DNA from: Phycicoccus sp. Soil802 | GTDB lineage: Bacteria; Actinomycetota; Actinomycetes; Actinomycetales; Dermatophilaceae | DNA length: 64,000 nt | Reading direction: 5' to 3' | Assembly: GCF_001429605.1 (NCBI RefSeq) | Contig: NZ_LMSS01000006.1 | Span: 393,256 to 457,255 of the forward strand | In this document: piece after piece, positions 45,199 through 54,718 of the stretch | Layout: every line of letters starts with the position of its first letter | Position numbering within the stretch: position 1 is the first letter of the stretch | Program-made: the position numbers and the translations under genes | The notes under the pieces: model-generated | Seen by the model: the letters and a program-made list of their open reading frames with translations, nothing else | Database searches by the model: none | Told to the model about the DNA's origin: nothing

Positions 45199-47075
45199 CC
45201 CATCCGCACGACTGCCGCGGTGAACGGCGGCAGGTGCACGCCATGGCCCCGGAGCCGGGTCTGTGCCGGCTCCCAGGCGAGCACGACACTCTCGGGTGCT
45301 GCGTCGAGGGGCACGGTCCAGCGCGACTCGGCCAGGTTGACGACCACCCGGTGGGCGCCACGACGGACGACGAACCAGCCGGCACCCTCATCGAAGTCGA
45401 CTGCCACTGACTCCAGGCTTCCGTTGCCGAGGTCGAACTCCTTGCGCCGCAACGCGATCAACGCCTGGTACCACGCGAACATCCGCGCGTGCTCCCCTTC
45501 GTGGAGCTCGGCCCAGTCGAGCTGCGAGCGACGGTAGGTCTGCTCGTCCTGCGGGTCCGGCACGTCCTCGGCGGCCCAGCCGTGGGCCTCGAACTCGCGA
45601 CGGCGGCCTTCGGTGACGGCCCGCTTCATCTCCGGCTCGTCGAAGTCGGTGAAGAACTGGAACGGCGTCGTGGCCGCCCACTCCTCCCCCATGAACACCA
45701 TCGGCGTGAACGGACCGGTGAGGTAGAGGGCTGCCCCGATGGCTTGGCGACCCGGTGTCACGACAGCGGAGATGCGGTCGCCGACGGCCCGGTTGCCGAC
45801 CTGGTCGTGGGTCTGCAGGTAGGCGAGGAACCGTCGCCCGTCGACCTTCCGGCGGTCGACCGGGGCACCCCACTCGGCGTCGCGGAAGCTGGACCAGCGG
45901 CCGTCGTGGAGGAACGCCCTCGTGAGCGTCTTGGCCAGCACCGCGAGCGGCCCGCCGTCGGGCAGGGCACGGCAGTGACCGGCGAAGTCACCGTAGTAGC
46001 CCTGGGTCTCACCGGTCAGGGTGACGTGGAGGGCGTGGTGGATGTCGTCGTCCCACTGGGCGTCCATGCCGAGCCCACCGTCGGCGGTCGGGGTGACGGT
46101 GCGGGGGTCGTTCAGGTCGCTCTCGGCGATGAGGTCGAGGGGCCGGCCCAGGCGCGCGCTCAGCGTCGCCACCTCGTCGGCCAGCTGCGCGAGCACGTGC
46201 TGGTCGGAGTCGTCCCTGAGCTCGTGCACGGCGTCGAGGCGCAGCGCGTCGACGTGGAAGTCCGCGAACCACCGCAACGCGTTGTCGATGATCCAGCGCC
46301 GCACGTGGAGGCTGCCCGGGCCGTCGAGGTTGAACCCGTGGCCCCACGGCGTGGGGTGCGACTCGGTGAAGTAGGGACCGAACCGCGACAGGTAGTTCCC
46401 GACCGGCCCGAGGTGGTTGTAGACGAGGTCGAGGCACACGCCGAGGCCGAGGCCGTGACACGCGTCGACGAAGCGCTGGAGCGCCGCGGGCCCGTCGTAC
46501 TCGTCGTCGACCGCCCACGGCCCGACGCCGTCGTAGCCCCAGTTCCAGCGACCCGGCCACGAGGCCACCGGCATCAGCTCGACGACATCGACCCCGAGGT
46601 CGACCAGGTGCTGCAGCCGACGCTGCGCAGCGTCGAGGGTGCCCTCGGGGGTGAAGGTCCCCACGTGCAACTCGTAGACCACGGCCCCGAGCACACCCTC
46701 ACCGTGCTGCGGCCCGGCCCAGGTCGCGTCGCGCCAGGCGTGCCGGCCCGCGTCGAACCAGCGGCTCTCGCCGTGCACGCCGTGGGGCTGCCAGGCCGAG
46801 CGCGGGTCCGGGGTCACGTCACCGCCGTCGACGCGGAACGCATAGTCCAGACACGGGTATGCCGCCGTGCCCGGCTCAGCGGCGGGGGCCTCCCAGCGCC
46901 ACCAGCCGTCGCCCTTGCGCTCCATCTCCGAGCGCCGCGCCGGGCCGTCGTCGAGCGACCACTCGACCTCCACGTGCTGGGCAGCGGGCGCCCACACGGT
47001 GAGCTCGGGCCCGGGAAGGACCGGCTCGCCTGCCGGCTTCGTCGCGGGCGAGGACGTCATTTGTGCGGTGTTCAT
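45177..47075 (-). CDS. treZ: Malto-oligosyltrehalose trehalohydrolase
   Basis: A 632-aa GH13 enzyme that releases trehalose from the end of maltooligosyl-trehalose. An N-terminal CBM48-like beta domain (LTVWAPAAQHVEVEW) precedes the barrel. Catalytic residues are Asp281 (LRLDAVH), Glu318 (IAESD) and Asp424 (THDQVGN). Last gene of the treX-treY-treZ operon; its ATG overlaps the treY stop by 3 nt. The pathway makes the compatible solute trehalose from glycogen or maltodextrin. Confidence 0.96.
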   Translation of the reverse strand: MNTAQMTSSPATKPAGEPVLPGPELTVWAPAAQHVEVEWSLDDGPARRSEMERKGDGWWRWEAPAAEPGTAAYPCLDYAFRVDGGDVTPDPRSAWQPHGVHGESRWFDAGRHAWRDATWAGPQHGEGVLGAVVYELHVGTFTPEGTLDAAQRRLQHLVDLGVDVVELMPVASWPGRWNWGYDGVGPWAVDDEYDGPAALQRFVDACHGLGLGVCLDLVYNHLGPVGNYLSRFGPYFTESHPTPWGHGFNLDGPGSLHVRRWIIDNALRWFADFHVDALRLDAVHELRDDSDQHVLAQLADEVATLSARLGRPLDLIAESDLNDPRTVTPTADGGLGMDAQWDDDIHHALHVTLTGETQGYYGDFAGHCRALPDGGPLAVLAKTLTRAFLHDGRWSSFRDAEWGAPVDRRKVDGRRFLAYLQTHDQVGNRAVGDRISAVVTPGRQAIGAALYLTGPFTPMVFMGEEWAATTPFQFFTDFDEPEMKRAVTEGRRREFEAHGWAAEDVPDPQDEQTYRRSQLDWAELHEGEHARMFAWYQALIALRRKEFDLGNGSLESVAVDFDEGAGWFVVRRGAHRVVVNLAESRWTVPLDAAPESVVLAWEPAQTRLRGHGVHLPPFTAAVVRMGQSTARS

Positions 47076-49591
47076 TTGGGGTCAAGGCTGCCATGCCGCA
47101 CGAGCAAGGCAACTGGAAGGGCCGCCAGCACCTCCGAGAGCTGTGCTGACCCGCTCGGCCCGGGCGGCACGGGCCGGCCGGTGAGCAGGTCCTCCCACGC
47201 ACCCTCGGGGAGGTCGAGCCCGGCAGCGCCCCAGCCGCCGTCGGCGCGCAGCCGCTCGCCGAGGCGAGTCATGACCGCGACCACCTGGGTGCCGCTCGCG
47301 TCGCCCCTCCCCAGGGCCAGGGCGTGCGCGCTCGAGGTGGGGACGGCGGCATACGTGGCGTCCTCGCCGGTGAACCACTCGGGGTGGTCACGGCGCAGCC
47401 GGAGGGTGCGTGAGGTCACGAGCAGCTTCTCGTCGTCGAGGTCGCTGGCGGGCTCGCCGGCGTCGAGCCGGGTGAGCCGCTGCCTGCGAGTGGCGTAGTC
47501 GACAGGCCGGCGGTTGTCGGGGTCGACGAGGGAGAGGTCGACCAGCTCGGTGCCCTGGTAGACGTCGGGGACGCCGGGCAGCACGAGCTGGAGGAGCTTC
47601 TGGCCCAGCAGCGTCTCGCGGGCGGCCGGGGCGGCGCGGTCCACCCATCGGCCGACCTGCTCGACGAGGGCGGGCTCGGTGGTCAGGGCCGCCACGAACG
47701 TCGCGACGTCGGCCTCGTAGTCGCTGTCAGGGTCGGTCCAGGTGGTGTGCTGCTTGGCCTCGCGGACCGCCTTGGTGGCGTAGGCCTGCAGGCGGTCGTT
47801 GTCGACCGGCCAGGCGCCGACGGCGGTCTGGAGCAGGAGGTACTCGGTGGCCGGGTCGAGCCGGCTGCCCCGGTGGCGCGCCGCGAGGTCGCGGGTCGCG
47901 CGCACCCAGGCCGCCCACTCCCCCGGCAGCTCGGCGAGGACCGAGAGCCGGGCGCGGACGTCCTCGGACCGCTTGGTGTCGTGCGTGGAGAGCGTCGTCA
48001 TCGTGGTCGGCCAGCTGGCGAGCTGACGGCTGGCGAACGCGTGCAGCTCGGTCGGGTCGAGGCCGAGGTGGCCGGGGTCGCCGCCGACCTCGTTCAGACC
48101 GGTGAGGCGTGCGTAGCGGTAGAACGCGGTGTCCTCGATGCCCTTGGCCATGACCGGGCCGCAGGTCTGCTGGAACCGCACCATGAACTCGCGGTGGGCG
48201 GCCTCGGCGGCCTCGTCCAGCTCGTCGAGCGGCGTGCCCTCGGCCAGGAGCGAGACGATCCCCACCGCGTCCTGGTCGGCCTCGGCGACGTGGGTGGCGG
48301 CGCGGGCCTCGGCGTGGGCGAGCACCTGCAGCTGGTCGTGGTCGTCGGGCTGGCCGGGCACGAGGTAGGCGCGGTAGCGGTCCATCGCCACGAGCAGCGC
48401 GCCCAGGCCACGGCGCAGGGAGGCCTGGTCCTCGTCGGGCACGATCTTCGCGAGCAGGCGCATGAGCCGGTTGACCTCGGCCTCCTGGACCTGGGCGACG
48501 ACCTGCTCCTTGGCGGCCAGCACCAGCTCGTCGAGCTCCTGTCGCTCACCCACGAGCTCGGCGAGCAGGTCGGTCAGCGGCGCTTCGCCCTCGGGGTCGA
48601 CGAACACCTGCTGCACGCGCAGGAGGGTGTCGTAACCGGTCGTGCCCGCGCAGCGCCAGTCGTCGGGCAGCTGCTCGTGGCCCTCGAGGATCTTCTCGGC
48701 GACCACCCACGCGTCGCCGGTGGCGTCGGCCAGCCGGGCGAGGTAGCCCGCCGGGTCGGCCAGCCCGTCGGGGTGGTCGATCCGGAACCCGTCGATCGTG
48801 CCGGCCCCGAACTCCTCCAGCAGGAGCCGGTGGGTGTGGTGGAACACGTCGGGGTCCTCGACCCTGACGGCGACCAGGGTGGTGACGTCGAAGAACCGCC
48901 GGTAGTTGAGCCAACTGCCGCCCTCGCGCCAGTCGCAGAGCCGATAGTGCTGCGCTGCAACGAGATCGGCGAGGTCGAGCGACTCGGTCCCGGACCGGAC
49001 GGGAAAGACGTGGTCGTAGTAGCGCAGGACCGTCTCGTCACCGTGCGGCCCACCGCCCGCCTCGACGGAGAGCTCGTCGGCGGCCAGCACGGCCTCGAGC
49101 GACTGGCCGAGCACCGGCACCAGGACGCGCCCGTCCTCGGCGTCCCAGTCGACGTCGAACCAGTGCGCGTGGTCGGAGTCGCGCCCCTCGCGCAGCAGGA
49201 ACCACCAGGGGTGGTTGAGCGACGCCGGGGTCGGCGTCGTCATGTGATTGGGCACCACGTCGACGACCGTGCCGAGGCCGGCCTGCCGGAGGGCGGCAGC
49301 CAACAGGTCGAAACCCTCCGCGCCACCCGCCTCCTCGTTGAGGAACTCGTGGCTGACCACGTCGTACCCGTGCGTCGACCCGGGGGCCGGCGCCAGGATC
49401 GGCGACAGGTAGGCGTGTGAGACCCCCAGTGCGGCCAGGTAGTCCGCCTGCTCGGCAGCAGCACCGAAGGTGAAGGCCGGCTGTACCTGCAGCCGGTAGG
49501 TCGCGGTGGGCACCACCCGCCCGGCGGCGGGCCGGTGCGGTGCTGCACCCCCCGGCATACCGGTCTGCACTGCGCCCGTCGACGAGCTCAT
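47072..49591 (-). CDS. treY: Malto-oligosyltrehalose synthase
   Basis: An 839-aa GH13 enzyme that turns the terminal alpha-1,4 bond of a maltooligosaccharide into alpha,alpha-1,1. TreY signatures are TYRLQVQPAFTF near the N-terminus, VVDVVPNHM, GFRIDHPDGL with nucleophile Asp272, Glu299 (VAEKILEGHE) and STHDTKRSEDVRAR. It is somewhat longer than average, with insertions. ATG 49591 overlaps the treX stop. The product goes to TreZ downstream. Confidence 0.96.
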   Translation of the reverse strand: MSSSTGAVQTGMPGGAAPHRPAAGRVVPTATYRLQVQPAFTFGAAAEQADYLAALGVSHAYLSPILAPAPGSTHGYDVVSHEFLNEEAGGAEGFDLLAAALRQAGLGTVVDVVPNHMTTPTPASLNHPWWFLLREGRDSDHAHWFDVDWDAEDGRVLVPVLGQSLEAVLAADELSVEAGGGPHGDETVLRYYDHVFPVRSGTESLDLADLVAAQHYRLCDWREGGSWLNYRRFFDVTTLVAVRVEDPDVFHHTHRLLLEEFGAGTIDGFRIDHPDGLADPAGYLARLADATGDAWVVAEKILEGHEQLPDDWRCAGTTGYDTLLRVQQVFVDPEGEAPLTDLLAELVGERQELDELVLAAKEQVVAQVQEAEVNRLMRLLAKIVPDEDQASLRRGLGALLVAMDRYRAYLVPGQPDDHDQLQVLAHAEARAATHVAEADQDAVGIVSLLAEGTPLDELDEAAEAAHREFMVRFQQTCGPVMAKGIEDTAFYRYARLTGLNEVGGDPGHLGLDPTELHAFASRQLASWPTTMTTLSTHDTKRSEDVRARLSVLAELPGEWAAWVRATRDLAARHRGSRLDPATEYLLLQTAVGAWPVDNDRLQAYATKAVREAKQHTTWTDPDSDYEADVATFVAALTTEPALVEQVGRWVDRAAPAARETLLGQKLLQLVLPGVPDVYQGTELVDLSLVDPDNRRPVDYATRRQRLTRLDAGEPASDLDDEKLLVTSRTLRLRRDHPEWFTGEDATYAAVPTSSAHALALGRGDASGTQVVAVMTRLGERLRADGGWGAAGLDLPEGAWEDLLTGRPVPPGPSGSAQLSEVLAALPVALLVRHGSLDPK

Positions 49592-51753
49592 CGGCGCGCG
49601 AGCGCCGCTCCGGCCGGCGACCCTGACGGAAGCACTCGAGGACAGCGCAGCACCACGACGCTGCGGCCCTGCGCGGTGATCTTGGCGTCGGGCTTGTACT
49701 CCTTCGCCTCGACCTCCTGCGCGGACGTGTCGAGCTCGGTGACCCAGCGGTCGCCGTACTCCTTGCCTGGGAGCACGAACGGGAGCGGGTCGTGGTGGCC
49801 GTTGAAGATCACGAGGAAGTGGTCGTCGAGGGTCTGCTGCCCGCGGGTGTCGGGCTCGGGGATCGTCTGTCCGTTGAGGAAGACCATCATCGAGCGCGCA
49901 TAGCCGTTGGCCCAGGAGTCCTCGTCCATGTGGTTGCCGCCAGGCTCGAACCAGGCGATGTCGCCGACCGCGCTCTCGCCACCGTGGTCGGCCGACCCGG
50001 CGAAGAACCGGCGCCGACGGAACACCGGGTGGTCACGACGCAGCGCGACGAGCTTCTGGGTGAAGGAGATGAGGTCGAGCTGGTCCTGGTCGAGGTCCCA
50101 GTCGATCCACGAGATCTCGTTGTCCTGGCAGTAGCCGTTGTTGTTGCCGGACTGGGTGCGGCCAAGCTCGTCACCGTGCAGGAGCATCGGCACGCCCTGC
50201 GAGAGCAGCAGGGTCGCGAGCATGTTGCGCTGCTGGCGCAGCCGGAGCGCGTTGATCTTCTTGTCCTTGGTGGGGCCCTCGACGCCGCAGTTCCAGGAGC
50301 GGTTGTGGCTCTCGCCGTCGTTGCCGTCCTCGCCGTTGGCATCGTTGTGCTTCTCGTTGTAGGACACCAGGTCTCGCAACGTGAAGCCGTCGTGCGCGGT
50401 GACGAAGTTGATCGAGGCGATCGGCTTGCGCCCGCTGTGCTCGTAGAGGTCGCTCGAGCCGGTGAGCCGCGAGGCGAACTCGCCCAGCGTCGCGGACTCG
50501 CCACGCCAGAAGTCGCGGACCGTGTCGCGGTACTTGCCGTTCCACTCGGTCCACAGGGGCGGGAAGTTGCCGACCTGGTAGCCGCCGTCGCCGACGTCCC
50601 ACGGCTCCGCGATGAGCTTGACCTGGCTCACCACCGGGTCCTGCTGGACGAGGTCGAAGAAGGCCGACAGCTTGTCGACCTCGTGGAACTGGCGGGCCAG
50701 CGTCGCCGCGAGGTCGAACCGGAAGCCGTCGACGTGCATCTCGGTGACCCAGTAGCGCAGCGAGTCCATGATCAGCTGCAGCACGTGGGGGTGCCGCATG
50801 AGCAGGCTGTTCCCGGTGCCGGTGGTGTCGTAGTAGTGCGCCTTGTCGTCGTCGACGAGCCGGTAGTAGGCGGCGTTGTCGATCCCGCGGAAGCAGATGG
50901 TGGGGCCGAGCTGGTTGCCCTCGGCCGTGTGGTTGTAGACCACGTCGAGGATGACCTCGATGCCCGCCTCGTGGAGCGCCTTGACCATGCCCTTGAACTC
51001 GGCGACCTGCTCCCCCCGCGTGCCGTATGCCGCGTAGCCGTTGTGCGGCGCGAGGAACCCGATCGTGTTGTAGCCCCAGTAGTTGGACAGGCCCTTGTCG
51101 CGCAGGGTGAAGTCGTTGACGAACTGGTGCACCGGCATCAGCTCGATGGCCGTGATGCCGAGGCCCTTGAGGTGCTCGATGATCACCGGGTGGGCGATGC
51201 CCGCGTAGGTGCCGCGGATCTCGTCGGGGATGTCGGGGTGGGTCTCGGTGAGGCCCTTGACGTGGGCTTCGTAGATGACGCTGTTGTGGTACTCGTGCCG
51301 TGGCAGGCGGTCCTGGCCCCAGTCGAAGAACGGGTTGATCACGACCGAGAGCATCGTGTGGCCGAGACTGTCCTCGACGTTGGCCTTGGCCGGGTCCTCG
51401 CTGGGGGCGTCGAAGTCGTAGGAGAAGAGCGACTGGTCGCCGTCGGGCTGGCCGTCGATCGCCTTGGCGTAGGGGTCGATGAGGAGCTTGTTGGGGTTGC
51501 AGCGATGGCCCTCGGCCGGCTTGTAGGGGCCGTGCACGCGGTAGCCGTAGCGCTGGCCGGGCTGCACGCCCGGGAGGTAGGCATGCCACACGAACCCGTC
51601 GACCTCGGGGAGCTCGACCCGGGTCTCCGCGCCGTTGTCGTCGATGAGGCAGAGCTCGACCTTCTGCGCCACCTCGGAGAAGAGCGCGAAGTTCACCCCG
51701 GTGCCGTCATACGTGGCGCCGAGGGGGTAGGACTTGCCGGGCCAGATTTCCAT
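49588..51753 (-). CDS. treX: Glycogen debranching enzyme (isoamylase type)
   Basis: A 721-aa GH13_11 enzyme that cuts alpha-1,6 branches of glycogen to give linear maltodextrins for TreY. The N-terminal CBM48 (GVNFALFSEVAQKVELCLID) is followed by the barrel with nucleophile Asp347 (GFRFDLAATL), acid/base Glu383 (IAEPWDVG) and TAHDGFTL. ATG 51753 starts MEIWPGKSYPLG, as in homologues, with AAGG about 7 nt upstream. It is first in the operon. The 206-nt gap to fabG carries the TetR box of that gene; no specific tre operator was recognised. glgX is an equally used name. Confidence 0.95.
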   Translation of the reverse strand: MEIWPGKSYPLGATYDGTGVNFALFSEVAQKVELCLIDDNGAETRVELPEVDGFVWHAYLPGVQPGQRYGYRVHGPYKPAEGHRCNPNKLLIDPYAKAIDGQPDGDQSLFSYDFDAPSEDPAKANVEDSLGHTMLSVVINPFFDWGQDRLPRHEYHNSVIYEAHVKGLTETHPDIPDEIRGTYAGIAHPVIIEHLKGLGITAIELMPVHQFVNDFTLRDKGLSNYWGYNTIGFLAPHNGYAAYGTRGEQVAEFKGMVKALHEAGIEVILDVVYNHTAEGNQLGPTICFRGIDNAAYYRLVDDDKAHYYDTTGTGNSLLMRHPHVLQLIMDSLRYWVTEMHVDGFRFDLAATLARQFHEVDKLSAFFDLVQQDPVVSQVKLIAEPWDVGDGGYQVGNFPPLWTEWNGKYRDTVRDFWRGESATLGEFASRLTGSSDLYEHSGRKPIASINFVTAHDGFTLRDLVSYNEKHNDANGEDGNDGESHNRSWNCGVEGPTKDKKINALRLRQQRNMLATLLLSQGVPMLLHGDELGRTQSGNNNGYCQDNEISWIDWDLDQDQLDLISFTQKLVALRRDHPVFRRRRFFAGSADHGGESAVGDIAWFEPGGNHMDEDSWANGYARSMMVFLNGQTIPEPDTRGQQTLDDHFLVIFNGHHDPLPFVLPGKEYGDRWVTELDTSAQEVEAKEYKPDAKITAQGRSVVVLRCPRVLPSGSPAGAALARR

Positions 51754-51876
51754 GCATCGCCTTCGTCGTTGATCAGCCCACGGGGGTGCGGGGCCGGGTG
51801 AAGAAGGACGTCGACGGCCTCCAGCGAACCCATTGTGCACGACTCCTCGCCATTCACACGCCAGGTCCACCCCAAC

Positions 51877-51894
51877 CACTAAGCGGTCGCTTAG
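51877..51894. promoter_or_regulatory. TetR operator ACTAAGCG-GT-CGCTTAGT before fabG
   Basis: A perfect 8+8 palindrome around GT, 66 nt before the fabG start. It matches the site at 56722-56739 in both half-sites except one base, so both should bind the TetR encoded at 56768. Confidence 0.8.
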
Positions 51895-51959
51895 TACACT
51901 CGCCGGGAGACCCACTCGCGGCGCATCCCCGGCGCCACCCACCAGCAGCAGGAGTCCCC

Positions 51960-52715
51960 ATGAGCACCCAGCGCGTCGCAGTCGTCACCGGAGCAGCCCG
52001 CGGCATCGGGGCGGCCACCGCCCTGCGGCTGGCCCGCGACGGGAACGCGGTCGCGGTCCTGGACCTCGACGAGGCGTCCTGCGCCGGCACGGTCGAGGCG
52101 ATCGAGGCCGCGGGCGGTCGAGCCATCGCCGTGGGGGTCGACGTCAGCAAGGCCGACCAGGTCGAGGCGGCCGTCGCCCGCGTGGCCGACGAGCTGGGGG
52201 CGCCGACGATCCTGGTCAACAACGCCGGCATCATCCGCGACAACCTCATCTTCAAGATGACCGAGGACGACTGGGACGCCGTGATGGGCGTGCACCTGCG
52301 GGGGTCCTTCCTGATGACCCGCGCGGTGCAGGCGCACATGTCCGCCGAGAAGTACGGGCGCATCGTCAACCTCTCGTCGTCCTCGGCGCTGGGCAACCGT
52401 GGCCAGGCGAACTACTCGGCGGCCAAGGCCGGGCTCCAGGGCTTCACGAAGACCCTCGCCATCGAGCTGGGTCGCTTCGGCGTCACCGCCAACGCGGTCG
52501 CCCCCGGGTTCATCCAGACCGACATGACGGCCGCCACCGCCGAGCGCATCGGGGTGCCGTTCGAGGAATTCATCAAGCACTCGGCCGCCCAGATCCCGGT
52601 GCAGCGGGTCGGCCAGCCCGAGGACATCGCGGCCACGATCTCCTTCCTGTGCTCCGAGGAGGCCGGCTTCGTCTCCGGCCAGGTCATCTACGTGGCCGGT
52701 GGCCCGCTCGACTGA
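51960..52715 (+). CDS. fabG: 3-oxoacyl-ACP reductase-like SDR (FabG family)
   Basis: A 251-aa classical short-chain dehydrogenase. The NADP(H) motif is TGAARGIG (10-17) and NNAG is at 87-90. The catalytic Ser139, Tyr152 and Lys156 are in NLSSSSALGNRGQANYSAAKAG. It ends FVSGQVIYVAGGPLD. It acts on 3-oxoacyl-ACP or -CoA. Context favours a beta-oxidation/CoA role because its promoter carries the same TetR box as the acyl-CoA dehydrogenase unit. ATG 51960 follows AGGAG by 6 nt. Confidence 0.88.
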   Translation: MSTQRVAVVTGAARGIGAATALRLARDGNAVAVLDLDEASCAGTVEAIEAAGGRAIAVGVDVSKADQVEAAVARVADELGAPTILVNNAGIIRDNLIFKMTEDDWDAVMGVHLRGSFLMTRAVQAHMSAEKYGRIVNLSSSSALGNRGQANYSAAKAGLQGFTKTLAIELGRFGVTANAVAPGFIQTDMTAATAERIGVPFEEFIKHSAAQIPVQRVGQPEDIAATISFLCSEEAGFVSGQVIYVAGGPLD

Positions 52716-52778
52716 CGGGTCACCGAGGGCCTTGACAGTCGGCACTCCGTGGGTTGATAGTTTCCGTATCAGTTAATA

Positions 52779-52790
52779 AACCGATCGGTT
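52779..52790. promoter_or_regulatory. Palindrome AACCGATCGGTT before the ArsR-type gene
   Basis: A perfect 12-bp palindrome, flanked by TTAATA on the left and AA on the right, ends 7 nt before the ATG at 52798. It would cover the transcription start and allow autorepression by the ArsR-type protein. Confidence 0.6.
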
Positions 52791-52797
52791 AAGGATC

Positions 52798-53193
52798 ATG
52801 GACCACCACGACCAGCTCAGCACCACCTTCGCCGCCCTGGCCGATCCGACGCGACGCGCCATCCTCGAGCGCCTCGCCGACGGTGACGCCACGGTCGGGG
52901 AGCTCGCCGAGCCGTTCGCCATGACCCTGCCGGCCATCTCCAAGCACCTCTCGGTGCTCGAGCGGGCTGGGCTGGTCGCCAAGGACCGGGACGGCCAGCG
53001 ACGCAACTGCCGCATCACTGCCACCCCACTGAAGAGCGCGACGTCGTGGCTAGAGGAGTACCGCCGCCACTGGGAGGCCAACCTCGACAGCCTCGACGCC
53101 TACCTCAACCGCCTCCAACAGCCCCGCATCCAGGGGACCGCACGCCCCACCCGCACCGGCCACGCCGACACCCACCAGGAGAAGCAGTCATGA
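52798..53193 (+). CDS. ArsR-family winged-helix regulator
   Basis: A 131-aa regulator. The winged HTH covers about residues 8-85 (FAALADPTRRAILERLADGDATVGELAEPFAMTLPAISKHLSVLERAGLV). There is no cysteine metal-site motif, which places it in the SdpR/PhnF-like group that regulates a linked SRPBCC gene. Its stop overlaps the ATG of that gene (ATGA). Confidence 0.92.
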   Translation: MDHHDQLSTTFAALADPTRRAILERLADGDATVGELAEPFAMTLPAISKHLSVLERAGLVAKDRDGQRRNCRITATPLKSATSWLEEYRRHWEANLDSLDAYLNRLQQPRIQGTARPTRTGHADTHQEKQS

Positions 53194-53681
53194 GCAACGC
53201 AGCCGACACCCACCAGCGCGCCACCATCACCCACGACGGCTGCGAGGTCGTCATCACCCGCACCTTCGCGGCCCCCGCGGCCCTCGTCTACGAGGCGATG
53301 ACCAAGCCCGAGCACATCCGCCAGTGGTGGGGGGCCGGCCACGGTGAGGTCACCACCTGCGAGGTCGACCTGCGCGTCGGCGGCAAGTGGCACTTCGCCC
53401 AGACCACCCCAGGCGGCGACGTGGTGTCGTTCTCCGGCGAGTACCGCGAGCTCGACCCGCCCGGCCGGATGGTGCACACCGAGATCTTCGACAACATCCA
53501 GAGCCCGGAGTCGGTGATCGAGTCCACGTTCTCCGAGCAGGACGGGTTCACCACGCTGACCGCCGTGATCACCTACGACTCGCCCGAGACCGTCGAGATG
53601 GTGCTCGCCTCGGGCATGGAGGTCGGGATGAACGACTCCTACGACGCCCTCGAGAAGGTCGCCCAGGGGCTGGCTGCCTGA
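53190..53681 (+). CDS. SRPBCC (AHSA1-type) domain protein
   Basis: A 163-aa helix-grip protein of the Aha1/START superfamily with ITRTFAAPAALVYEAMTKPEHIRQWWG near the N-terminus and a final helix MEVGMNDSYDALEKVAQGL. It binds a hydrophobic ligand in a cavity; the ligand is unknown. Pairing with an ArsR regulator in one operon is very common. It converges on the MDR gene with a 1-nt gap. Confidence 0.9.
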   Translation: MSNAADTHQRATITHDGCEVVITRTFAAPAALVYEAMTKPEHIRQWWGAGHGEVTTCEVDLRVGGKWHFAQTTPGGDVVSFSGEYRELDPPGRMVHTEIFDNIQSPESVIESTFSEQDGFTTLTAVITYDSPETVEMVLASGMEVGMNDSYDALEKVAQGLAA

Positions 53682-53682
53682 G

Positions 53683-54669
53683 TCAGGCGCCGAGCACGAC
53701 CAGGCGTCCGGTGCTCTCCCCGGCTCCGAGCCGGGTGAGGGCTCCGGGCGCCTCGTCGAACGGCACCTGCTGCGACACGACCGGTCGCACCAGACCGGCG
53801 CCGGCCCAGGCCACGAGTTGGTCGTGCGCCGCGGCCGCGACGGCATGGTCGCGCTGGAGGTACAGGCCCCAGTGCAGCCCGAGGATCGAGTAGTTCTTGA
53901 CCAGGGCGTGGTTCAGCGCGGGCGCCGGGATCGAGCCGCTGGTGAAGCCCACCACCACGATCCGGCCCTCGAACGCCACCACCTTGGTCGAGGCGTCGTA
54001 CGCCGCGCCGCCCACGGGGTCGAAGACCACGTCGGCACCCGAGCGCCCCAGCGCGTCCTTCAGGGCGGCCACGAGGTCGCCGGCCGAGCGGTCGAGGACC
54101 ACATCGGCCCCGGCCGATCGCGCGACGTCCCCCTTGGCTGCGCTGCCGACCACGGCCACGACCCGAGCGCCGAGCGCCTTGCCCACCTGCACCGCCGCCG
54201 TGCCGACCCCGCCTGCCGCCGCGTGCACGAGCAGGGTCTCCCCCGCCTTGAGTGCGGCTCGCCGCACGAGCCCCACGTATGCCGTCTGGTAGCCGATCGT
54301 CAGCGCGCTCGCCTCGGCGTCGGTGAGGGACACCGGTGCCGCGAACGTGCCGGTGGCCGGCATGAGGCACTCCTGGGCCAGCCCTCCGTGCGGCACCGCC
54401 GTCGTGCCGACGACCCGGTCCCCGACCGCGAACCCCGCGACACCGTCGCCGAGCTCGAGCACCTCGCCGCAGACCTCGACGCCGGGGGTGAAGGGGAGGT
54501 CGGGGCGCACCTGGTAGTGACCGCGCACCATCAGGACGTCGGGGAAGTTGAGCGCCGTGGCCAGCACCCGCACGCGCAGGTGACCGGGCCCGACCTCGGG
54601 CAGCGGCGCCTCGACGGCACCCATCACGTCGGCCGGCTCACCCAGGGCGGCGACCTGCCACGCCCTCAC
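53683..54669 (-). CDS. Zinc-free medium-chain dehydrogenase (NADPH:quinone oxidoreductase type)
   Basis: A 328-aa MDR protein. The GroES-like domain has TALNFPDVLMVRGHYQ and GVEVCGEV, and the Rossmann motif is AAAGGVGTAAVQ (about residues 149-160). Zinc-ligand cysteines of alcohol dehydrogenases are absent, as in quinone or enoyl-CoA reductases. It is 49 nt downstream of the SDR gene on the same strand and so may belong to the acyl-CoA dehydrogenase-SDR unit controlled by the TetR box. Confidence 0.88.
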   Translation of the reverse strand: MRAWQVAALGEPADVMGAVEAPLPEVGPGHLRVRVLATALNFPDVLMVRGHYQVRPDLPFTPGVEVCGEVLELGDGVAGFAVGDRVVGTTAVPHGGLAQECLMPATGTFAAPVSLTDAEASALTIGYQTAYVGLVRRAALKAGETLLVHAAAGGVGTAAVQVGKALGARVVAVVGSAAKGDVARSAGADVVLDRSAGDLVAALKDALGRSGADVVFDPVGGAAYDASTKVVAFEGRIVVVGFTSGSIPAPALNHALVKNYSILGLHWGLYLQRDHAVAAAAHDQLVAWAGAGLVRPVVSQQVPFDEAPGALTRLGAGESTGRLVVLGA

Positions 54670-54718
54670 GCGTGTGTCCGATCCGCCGAGGCGGCCGGGA
54701 CCGAATGACGTTGCGACA

